Shown here one piece after another: positions 1 through 5,476 of a stretch of DNA of 5,476 bases. Every line of letters begins with the position of its first letter. The stretch's first letter is position 1. A model generated the notes under the pieces. It saw only the letters and a program-made list of their open reading frames with translations, made no database searches and was not told the origin of the DNA. Location of the stretch: NCBI GenBank assembly GCA_031296355.1, contig JARLFX010000468.1:1-5476 (forward strand). Reading direction: 5' to 3'. The stretch is from Acidobacteriaceae bacterium. GTDB taxonomy: Bacteria; Acidobacteriota; Terriglobia; Terriglobales; Acidobacteriaceae. The position numbers were made by a program, and so were the translations under genes.

Positions 1-43
1 GGACATTATGAAACCTGGTCACTGGTACAAAAAATTGCTGCAT
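1..43 (-). CDS. Possible start of a downstream gene (partial, unrecognised)
   Basis: An ATG at 43 opens a frame with no stop to the window edge; it reads MQQFFVPVTRFHNV. It is preceded by GAGGA with a 7-nt spacer, which is good Shine-Dalgarno placement. A second in-frame ATG lies two codons earlier, at 49, but sits too close to the GAGGA. The gene would lie about 120 bases downstream of the beta-galactosidase stop on the same strand and could be cotranscribed with it. Only 14 codons are visible, so no family can be named and the frame could be open by chance. Confidence 0.35.
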   Translation of the reverse strand, partial: MQQFFVPVTRFHNV

Positions 44-50
44 GTTCATA

Positions 51-55
51 TCCTC
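51..55 (-). promoter_or_regulatory. Candidate Shine-Dalgarno (GAGGA)
   Basis: GAGGA on the minus strand, 7 nt before the ATG at 43. It is the main support for a gene start there. Confidence 0.35.
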
Positions 56-166
56 ATGACTAATCATTTGGTCCGCTCACCGCATTACCCACTCTGTATA
101 ACTTCCTGCATCCACCCAAGTAACTCCCATAGGTCGGGCCCATAGCTCGAGTTCTGCTGTCTGATT
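56..166 (-). other. Gap downstream of the beta-galactosidase
   Basis: This gap holds no strong hairpin with a T-run, so no intrinsic terminator is seen. The beta-galactosidase frame stays open for 28 codons past its TGA before a second stop. I do not read this as coding, since the enzyme already ends as LacZ-type enzymes do, shortly after the domain 5 beta-sandwich. Confidence 0.5.
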
Positions 167-3100
167 TCATTTCCCTGGTTCTCCGTGATTCTGTAGCATT
201 GCGAATTCGCGCCCGTCGATGGCCCGCAAGGTAAAACGAAAGACGTATTTCCCCTTGTGTGTAATGCGGTACTCTTCGTGCACGGGAGCTTCCCAACTAT
301 CGTCTCCGCCTACCCCGGTCTGGAATCCATCGAGGTTTACCGTAATGAAGTCTCGCCGCGGCAGGTAATAGTCATGGGTCGTTTTTTCGAGGTCACTCAT
401 GGAGTAGGGCCACGCAGATACGCCAAGCAGCGGCTCTTCAGACTCGATTCGCAATCCCCATCCTTGATCATTTGTAAATTCAACCCAACGCACATCCGTG
501 CGGTTGGCATTATCTTGCGGACGCACATAGTGCGTGATCCAGTTTTCAACTGTCATTTGGTAGAGTCCAACCGCTGCGGCGCTGTTGCGGTCACGGTAAT
601 TCTCTTGCTCGCCGCGCCCAAACCATCGGATGTTTTTAAATGTTGAAGGCAGGGCCATCTGAACGCCTATGCGCGGAACATCCGGTGTTCTCTGGCCAAC
701 GTCTGTCAACATTGAAACCTCCAGCGTTCCATCACCTTTGAGCTGGTAATGAAACTCGACCGTTGTGTCCGGTAGCGGGAGTAGCAGTTTTGCGACAACC
801 TCCGCTCCTCCATTCGTCTTTGTGCTGTTGAGGGAAATAAGTTTTGCATTCACGCCAGCCGTTCTCCACGCGGCCAGCTTCACCTGAAGATGCGTGCCCA
901 GATCGTTGTCAGTCGGCACGCGCCAGAAGTTCGGTTCAAGCGGGGAAACAATGAACTGCCGTCCGTTAGAAGTGAACGATTGCAGCCAGCCATCGCTTCC
1001 TCCAATCCGTACCGTGGTTCCGCCACCGGACATTATCCAGTCTTTCCCCTCTTGGGCGACGCTCACGGCATTCTGCATAAGAGACGAAAGAGTGTCTGCA
1101 TGTGCCTCGACGGTGGGGATGCGGAGTTGCTCCCATGCAACAACTTGCCCGGCGTTTGCCCAAGGCGTGGACTTCCGAAGCCGGAATTTCACCGTAAGGA
1201 AATACTCGTCTTTTCGCTGCCATGCAGGGTTGCCCCACGGAATCGACACGGTCTCTTCCTGCCCTGGAGGAGTATCCATTGGGGGCAGAAGTCCGTGGCC
1301 AATATCCTTGCCATCTTTTTCAAGCGCCCACTCTCCCTGATACTTCGATAGTGACGAAAAGAAATACCCGTTCTTAATGCGGACTTTTCCCTTCGCTAGA
1401 TCTTCAGCAGAGATATGGATGTATTGCTGTACCTTCTGGACTTCCCAATATGCAGGTCGGAGGATTCTGTCGGACGAGACAAGCCCCTTTGCAATAACGC
1501 CATCATGCGGCTGGTCTCCATAATCGCCTCCGTATGCGAAAAAGACATCCTTGCCATCGCGCTTATAAGGTGTTTGGTCAACCCATTCCCAGATGAAACC
1601 TCCGAGCAGCATTGGGTATTGGTCAAAAACCTTCCAGTAATCGGCAAAGTTGCCAAGACTATTTCCCAGCCCGTGGGCATACTCGTTTGCCACGAACGGC
1701 TTGTTTGAGGGATACGGTCCGTGCTGCTCTATCAACCCACGTTCGCCGTGCTCTCCTTTGCGTACGGCCTTACCTTGGACATGCATCAGTAACCAATCGG
1801 TAGTTGGGTAGGTCTGGCTGTCAACGTCTGCGGCTAGGTTCATGTCAGCGTAATGGATTGGGCGGTGCTCTGGATCCTCCGCAAGTGTCTGCTTCCGCAT
1901 TTCCATGAAGTCGCTACCGTAACCGGCCTCATTGCCCAACGACCACATCACCACACTCGGATTGTTGCGGTCCCGAATTACCGTACGCTTCATTCGATCG
2001 AGAACCGCAGGCAGCCAGACCGGATCATCACCGGGCAGAATCCGCTTTTCATAACTGATTCCATGACTTTCGAGGTTGTTCTCATCCATGACAAACATTC
2101 CCCAGCGATTGCACAACTCATACCAGCGCGGATCGTCCGGATAATGCGAGGTGCGGACAAAGTTGAAATTTGCCTGCTTCATGAGCCGCAGGTCCTGCTC
2201 CATGCGGCTTCGGGTCAGCGTAAACCCTGTATTCGGATCCCATTCATGGCGATTCACTCCCTTGATCTTGATCGAGACCCCATTAATGAAGAGTTGTCGG
2301 TCATGGATCTCGATCTTGCGGAAACCTATATCGATTCGCCGAGTCTCGATTACTTTATGCCCTGCAACTAGTTCGACTAAAGCGCTATAAACGTTGGGTG
2401 TCTCGGAGGTCCAGAGCTGAGGCGCCCGAATGGATGCAGAATTCGTCTGCTGCTCAGAAGAATAGCCGGGGGGGGCCGAGACGACCGCCGCATCAATCAA
2501 GGCACCTCGTCCAATCAGGTGCCCTCGCGGATCGCGCAGACTCAGACGTACTCTCAACCCCTTCGCTTCTGCCAGCGTTGCATTACGGATCGTATAGCGT
2601 AGCGAAATCGCTCCACTCTTATACTCATCTTCCGGAGCCGCAGACACAGAGAAATCCCAGAGGGAGAGTTCAGGTGTGTGATAAAGAAAAACATCACGAA
2701 AGATTCCACTCAGCCGCCACATGTCCTGGTCCTCAAGATAGGAAGCGGACGAGAAGCGATAGACCTCCACGGCAAGGCTATTGTTCCCAGGATGAAGGAA
2801 ATCCGTGATGTCGAACTCCGCTGGCGAGCGGGAGTCGACACTGTAACCGACCTTCTGTCCGTTCACCCACATAAACATCGCTGACCGCACACCGGCAAAG
2901 TGTAGAATCGTGCGGCCGCGCCCCCACTGCGCTGGTAACTGGAACTCTGTCACATAAGAACCCACAGGATTACGCTGTGAGTAACTTGTCCAGTTTGACG
3001 GTGGGGTGTCCATGACCCGCGGTGGGTGCATGGCGAAAGGATAGACATAGTTTGTGTAGATTGGCACCCCATAGACGGGTCGCCCGACCGGGACGATCTT

Positions 3101-3529
3101 CTCTCCTTCCAATTCCCAGTTCGACGGTACCGCGATCGTTTTCCAATGAGAGACTTCGTAACCATCTTTATAGAAGTCTTTGGGCCGCGAGTCTGGATCG
3201 GGCGACCAGTGAAACGACCAAAGGCCATCGAGAGACTTGACCCACGGCGAATGTTCGTAATCACTCTTCCAGCCTGAGGTCGCATTCGGATTGGGCCACG
3301 CTACATTGCGAGGCGGCAGCTTATGTATGCCAGTAACCGTTGGATCCTGCCATGGCACGTACTCGGGTTGTTGAGCGACAGCGCTTCCTGTAATAAGAAG
3401 GGTAAGCGCCAACAGACCGAATAACCATCGCTTGCAATTTTCCCTTTTGCCGTGATGTGCAGGTTCCAGACGATATCGACCAGGAGGGCCGACATAGGCG
3501 CTCGGGACCACGTGGCGAATAATGAGCAT
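167..3529 (-). CDS. Secreted GH2 beta-galactosidase, LacZ type (five-domain)
   Basis: Hydrolyses terminal beta-D-galactosides (or a related beta-glycoside) by the retaining GH2 mechanism, probably in the periplasm. Numbering from the ATG at 3529 gives 1120 residues. A hydrophobic core (about 35-47, WLFGLLALTLLIT) ends in AVA|QQ, a likely signal peptidase I site after Ala52. The mature part, about 1068 residues, is close to E. coli LacZ (1023). Domains: jelly roll about 90-285 (YTN at 158-160, LEDQDMWR at 265-272), Ig-like about 290-400, TIM barrel about 402-700, second Ig-like about 708-810, C-terminal beta-sandwich about 830-1105 (GGDDSW, Trp1079, matching LacZ Trp999). Catalytic residues are visible: acid/base Glu534 in SLGNEAG (LacZ Glu461) and nucleophile Glu616 in NEYAHGLGNS (LacZ Glu537). 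The Mg-site equivalents are Glu487 and His489 in DENNLESH; Trp647 matches LacZ Trp568. The start is uncertain: the frame stays open to an ATG at 3688, no in-frame start lies just before the signal peptide, and neither 3529 nor 3688 has a good Shine-Dalgarno. Family assignment is very secure; exact substrate is not, since GH2 members of this layout also act on other beta-galactosides. Confidence 0.95.
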   Translation of the reverse strand: MLIIRHVVPSAYVGPPGRYRLEPAHHGKRENCKRWLFGLLALTLLITGSAVAQQPEYVPWQDPTVTGIHKLPPRNVAWPNPNATSGWKSDYEHSPWVKSLDGLWSFHWSPDPDSRPKDFYKDGYEVSHWKTIAVPSNWELEGEKIVPVGRPVYGVPIYTNYVYPFAMHPPRVMDTPPSNWTSYSQRNPVGSYVTEFQLPAQWGRGRTILHFAGVRSAMFMWVNGQKVGYSVDSRSPAEFDITDFLHPGNNSLAVEVYRFSSASYLEDQDMWRLSGIFRDVFLYHTPELSLWDFSVSAAPEDEYKSGAISLRYTIRNATLAEAKGLRVRLSLRDPRGHLIGRGALIDAAVVSAPPGYSSEQQTNSASIRAPQLWTSETPNVYSALVELVAGHKVIETRRIDIGFRKIEIHDRQLFINGVSIKIKGVNRHEWDPNTGFTLTRSRMEQDLRLMKQANFNFVRTSHYPDDPRWYELCNRWGMFVMDENNLESHGISYEKRILPGDDPVWLPAVLDRMKRTVIRDRNNPSVVMWSLGNEAGYGSDFMEMRKQTLAEDPEHRPIHYADMNLAADVDSQTYPTTDWLLMHVQGKAVRKGEHGERGLIEQHGPYPSNKPFVANEYAHGLGNSLGNFADYWKVFDQYPMLLGGFIWEWVDQTPYKRDGKDVFFAYGGDYGDQPHDGVIAKGLVSSDRILRPAYWEVQKVQQYIHISAEDLAKGKVRIKNGYFFSSLSKYQGEWALEKDGKDIGHGLLPPMDTPPGQEETVSIPWGNPAWQRKDEYFLTVKFRLRKSTPWANAGQVVAWEQLRIPTVEAHADTLSSLMQNAVSVAQEGKDWIMSGGGTTVRIGGSDGWLQSFTSNGRQFIVSPLEPNFWRVPTDNDLGTHLQVKLAAWRTAGVNAKLISLNSTKTNGGAEVVAKLLLPLPDTTVEFHYQLKGDGTLEVSMLTDVGQRTPDVPRIGVQMALPSTFKNIRWFGRGEQENYRDRNSAAAVGLYQMTVENWITHYVRPQDNANRTDVRWVEFTNDQGWGLRIESEEPLLGVSAWPYSMSDLEKTTHDYYLPRRDFITVNLDGFQTGVGGDDSWEAPVHEEYRITHKGKYVFRFTLRAIDGREFAMLQNHGEPGK
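3441..3448 (-). promoter_or_regulatory. Candidate Shine-Dalgarno (AAAAGGGA) just before the signal peptide
   Basis: A purine-rich AAAAGGGA lies just upstream of the codons for the charged start of the signal peptide. It is followed by a TTG at 3437 and an ATG at 3428, but both are out of frame with the beta-galactosidase. Its position is where a ribosome binding site would be expected if the native start were at the signal peptide. It may therefore mark the original start of the gene before a small indel, or it may be chance. Confidence 0.3.
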
Positions 3530-3866
3530 TTTGCATCGAGGCCAGAAAATCGTCCGTCTGGAAAGAAGAAGTGGGGAGGCCAGCGGAGTTGAGCCAGTTT
3601 TCGCAAATGTAAATTGTCGCAACTGAGGATTTGCAGAGCGGGCTATTCCGTCCTTGCCGTCCATAATGTAATCGAAAGTAAACTTCATATAGGATTGCCC
3701 GTTGCTCCCAAAACCTCCCAGACCAATCCATCTCTGGGTGCAATCCGGTTCTTTCCCTGAACGATGAGCACATAGGGCGCACCGCTGTTATCGTGAGGAC
3801 CGAGGATGACTTTGCTGCCGGCATCCGGATTGTTTAGATACCCTGGTTTCCTGGATATGCGACGAA
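3530..3866 (-). other. Intergenic or degenerate region with broken protein-like frames
   Basis: No intact gene fits here. On the minus strand, 3840-3685 reads as 51 protein-like codons (NNPDAGSKVILGPHDNSG, later APYVLIVQGKNR) that end in TGA and have no start codon. From about 3730 a second frame takes over with GFGSNGQSYMKFTFDYIMDG and runs into the beta-galactosidase frame. The two could be pieces of one older gene split by a frameshift, since the switch falls where both read acceptably. I do not recognise the protein. The MDGKD piece vaguely recalls small acidobacterial hypothetical proteins, but this is a weak impression. No convincing sigma-70 promoter or terminator was found, although a promoter for the beta-galactosidase would be expected in this stretch. 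Confidence 0.4.
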
Positions 3867-4331
3867 TTATTGTGAGTTGACGGCAATCCCCACCGGTTGG
3901 CTGAGGCCACCTCCGGTGTATCCAGTGTTGGCAGGCGATAGTGCTCCACCCGAACTAGAAAGCTCGGTGAGGCTGTTGTTGCCCTTGTTCGTGACCCATA
4001 TATTGCCGGAGCCATCGATTGAGATGCTAGATGGCAGATTGAGACCGCCTCCGGTGTAGTTCAAGGCGGAGGCTCCCAGAGGAGCGACCTTGGTGACGCT
4101 GCTGTTGCCGGAGTTGGAGACCCAGGCATTACCAGAAGTATCGATGGCTATACCAGACGGGCTGCTGATGCTTCCCGAAGTGTATCCCGCAGAAGTTGAA
4201 AGCGCGACACCAATCGAGGAGAACTCACTGACGGAACCCGTGGCAGGGCTGGCAGGAGCATTGGTGACCCAGACGTTACCGGAATTGTCGACCGCAATCG
4301 CTGTAGGACTCGCCAGTCCGCCTCCCGTATA
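3867..4331 (-). repeat. Tandem propeller-repeat modules inside the lipoprotein gene
   Basis: Four consecutive modules start at codons for YTGGGL or the variant YTSGSI: 4331-4185 (49 codons), 4184-4059 (42 codons), 4058-3921 (46 codons) and 3920-3867 (17 codons plus stop). The first three each contain P-x-x-I-A/S-[IV]-D-x-S-G-N-x-W-V-[ST]-N. The fourth stops just after its first beta-strand (GIAVNSQ). The modules are clear at protein level and partly at DNA level, for example the shared CCGGAGG-type sequence encoding TGGG. Such arrays can gain or lose units by recombination. Confidence 0.85.
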
Positions 4332-5300
4332 GTGAGCTCCAATCATCCAGTTATTGGGGCTGGATGTAAGTGCGGTCTGGTAGGGACCGGAGCTGGAGGT
4401 AAGTCCAAAGATAGCGTTGTTTACTGGGTTGAGAGCAATAGCTAGTGCTGCACCAAATGTATCCGTAGGAGCAGATCCGCCAGATGGTGTTGTGTCTGCA
4501 AAGAGTGAGCCACAAGGAGTGCCGTCACCGGGGCCGGCGGTTGTGCCATTACTATTGACGCAGTATGCGAGGATATTCCCCAGCGTATTGATCTCAGCAA
4601 TGGGCAGCGTGGCACCAGCGGGAAGTGCCGGGCCGGAGGCTGCGCCAGTCGTGGTATTGACGATCTCATTGATGGTGGCGAAAGCATTGGCAAGACCGGT
4701 CTGGTTAGTGGATGGAGCACCGATCGCAGAGTAGGAGTTACTGAATCGTGCTAAAGCATAGGCTGTAGCGACGGTCGTGAGCTCATCGATGTCGATGAAA
4801 GTCGTGGCAGCGTTTGCAACCAGTGTGGTGCAGGAGCCGAGTCCTGCCATGAGTACGCTCTGTGCATTGTTGCCTCCGCCACCTGAATTGCCACCGACTA
4901 CGGTGATGTAGACGAGGTTGCTCGCGGGGCAGGTGTAGAGCGGAGTTCCGCCGGGTGAGAGCGTAAAGCTGCCGGCAGCCAGGGAGTTGTTCCCGTTGGT
5001 TATGTTGCCCCCGACTCCGGTACCGTTACTGGTAGTGGCAGTGATCGAGCTGCCGCTGTAGGTGAAGGTCAATGGTGTGGATGAAGAGCCGTATCCGCTT
5101 GTGCCGACACCCCAGAGCTGAACCGTGGCACCAGTGATAGCTTGACGACCGCCAAAGGCGCGTCCCGTTGCGACGGGCTTCGCGGCAATAATCGGCGTCA
5201 CGGTGGAAGAAGCGGCAGGGCCTGTACCCAGGCCACATCCGGTGAGCACTGCAAGTGCAGAGAGGGCGAGGACCGAACGAAGTATAAGACTAGATCTCAT
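3867..5300 (-). CDS. NHL/Vgb-like beta-propeller lipoprotein, C-terminally short
   Basis: A 477-residue exported protein of unknown function. The start at 5300 is chosen because it is preceded by AGGGA with an 8-nt spacer and gives a compact lipoprotein signal peptide with lipobox LTGC (Cys22 would be lipidated). An in-frame ATG at 5378 adds 26 residues. Residues about 45-300 form an N-terminal domain rich in Gly, Ser, Thr, Ala and Asn, opening with a GRAFGGRQAITGATVQLW stretch that I associate with acidobacterial surface lipoproteins. It holds cysteines 124, 157, 247 and 263, possibly two disulfides. From about 324 come propeller repeats: YTGGGL, then P-x-x-I-A-[IV]-D-x-S-G-N-x-W-V-[ST]-N, then a S-V/L-T/S-E/K segment. 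There are three full units and a fourth that ends at GIAVNSQ. A propeller normally needs more blades, and the upstream paralogue has a tail that is missing here, so this copy looks truncated. The next gene upstream is a paralogue on the same strand. No enzymatic motif is seen; a structural or binding role is inference. Confidence 0.9.
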   Translation of the reverse strand: MRSSLILRSVLALSALAVLTGCGLGTGPAASSTVTPIIAAKPVATGRAFGGRQAITGATVQLWGVGTSGYGSSSTPLTFTYSGSSITATTSNGTGVGGNITNGNNSLAAGSFTLSPGGTPLYTCPASNLVYITVVGGNSGGGGNNAQSVLMAGLGSCTTLVANAATTFIDIDELTTVATAYALARFSNSYSAIGAPSTNQTGLANAFATINEIVNTTTGAASGPALPAGATLPIAEINTLGNILAYCVNSNGTTAGPGDGTPCGSLFADTTPSGGSAPTDTFGAALAIALNPVNNAIFGLTSSSGPYQTALTSSPNNWMIGAHYTGGGLASPTAIAVDNSGNVWVTNAPASPATGSVSEFSSIGVALSTSAGYTSGSISSPSGIAIDTSGNAWVSNSGNSSVTKVAPLGASALNYTGGGLNLPSSISIDGSGNIWVTNKGNNSLTELSSSGGALSPANTGYTGGGLSQPVGIAVNSQ

Positions 5301-5308
5301 GGCATTTA

Positions 5309-5313
5309 TCCCT
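5309..5313 (-). promoter_or_regulatory. Shine-Dalgarno deciding the lipoprotein start (AGGGA)
   Basis: AGGGA with an 8-nt spacer before the ATG at 5300. Together with the lipobox at residues 19-22 it favours this start over the ATG at 5378. Confidence 0.6.
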
Positions 5314-5374
5314 AAAGGTCGATTACGAAAACGAAGAATAGCGGTAGCGTGGACAGGAGTGGGTATGGAGTTTC

Positions 5375-5476
5375 TCATGGGGTTGTACCTTGAGTGCCGT
5401 TCACTGCGGCAGCGGCGAGCGGAGTGACTGCTGGTGAACCTGCGCCAAAGAATTCAGTGAGCGAGGAGTCTCCCGA
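5375..5476 (-). CDS. C-terminal end of a paralogous propeller lipoprotein (partial)
   Basis: The last 33 codons and TGA stop of a gene that enters from the right edge. The visible protein reads SGDSSLTEFFGAGSP followed by AVTPLAAAAVNGTQGTTP. The opening (S-S-L-T-E-F) is the end of a propeller repeat like the S-L-T-E-L and S-V-S-E-F segments of the next gene. The rest matches the short Ala/Pro/Thr tail that I know from acidobacterial NHL-repeat lipoproteins. It is therefore most likely a tandem paralogue of the 3867-5300 gene. Its stop overlaps the ATG at 5378 as ATGA, a typical arrangement for translationally coupled genes. The rest of the protein is outside the window, so length and domain content are unknown. 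Confidence 0.75.
   Translation of the reverse strand, partial: SGDSSLTEFFGAGSPAVTPLAAAAVNGTQGTTP
5388..5391 (-). promoter_or_regulatory. Weaker Shine-Dalgarno for the alternative start at 5378 (AAGG)
   Basis: AAGG lies 9 nt before the ATG at 5378, inside the last codons of the upstream paralogue. It could serve an upstream start with ATGA coupling, or a short coupling segment before the main start at 5300. Confidence 0.3.

Noticed and set aside
60..296. Minus-strand open frame of 78 codons over the beta-galactosidase 3' end
   Set aside because: Most of it lies out of frame within the conserved C-terminal domain; the Arg-rich product is typical of a shadow frame.
1853..2371. Long plus-strand open frame (172 codons), with others at 257-646 and 890-1351
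   Set aside because: They lie entirely antisense to strongly conserved beta-galactosidase domains, have low-complexity or unrecognisable products and no ribosome binding site; they are shadows of the real gene.
3530..3688. Use of the far upstream ATG at 3688 as the true beta-galactosidase start
   Set aside because: It would put about 86 unconserved-looking residues before a signal peptide and has no Shine-Dalgarno. It cannot be excluded, but it is less plausible than a start nearer the signal peptide.
3321..3824. Minus-strand open frame of 167 codons overlapping the beta-galactosidase start
   Set aside because: It overlaps the signal peptide and first mature codons in another frame. Its product shows no recognisable pattern, and it differs from both protein-like frames in the intergenic region.
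3867..4331. Repeat array considered as a CRISPR or other DNA-level repeat
   Set aside because: Unit lengths vary (126-147 bases), the units are in frame, and conservation follows the protein motif; these are propeller blades.

Overview
All genes I can support lie on the minus strand. The window looks like part of a chromosome from an Acidobacteriota bacterium, probably of the Terriglobia/Acidobacteriaceae type. The main clue is a pair of tandem Gly/Ser/Thr/Asn-rich lipoproteins with NHL/Vgb-like propeller repeats. One of them carries the C-terminal tail (a TEF-G-A-SP-VTPLAAA pattern) that I associate with this group. The taxon is inferred from protein style, not from a marker gene.

Layout, read in the direction of transcription from the right edge: (1) 5476-5375 is the last 33 codons of one propeller lipoprotein. 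(2) 5300-3867 (alternative start 5378, overlapping the previous stop as ATGA) is a second, paralogous lipoprotein. It has a lipobox signal peptide, an N-terminal domain with four mature-part cysteines, and three full propeller repeats plus the beginning of a fourth, where it stops abruptly without the family tail. (3) 3866-3530 is intergenic or degenerate sequence with protein-like stretches in two different frames and no intact gene. (4) 3529-167 is a large secreted GH2 beta-galactosidase of the LacZ type. All five LacZ domains and both catalytic glutamates are present, but its signal peptide has no well-placed in-frame start codon. (5) 166-1 is a short gap followed by a possible start of another gene at 43, which runs off the left edge.

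Functionally, the enzyme would be exported and would remove terminal beta-galactosides from plant or microbial oligosaccharides. The lipoproteins are probably surface or periplasmic proteins of unknown role. Nothing shows that the enzyme and the lipoproteins work together. The most interesting part is the zone between them (about 3430-3870): the upstream gene loses its 3' end there and the downstream gene lacks a clean 5' end, which suggests a rearrangement scar or small indels. I found no RNA genes, CRISPR, insertion sequences or clear terminators, and no convincing new biological system.
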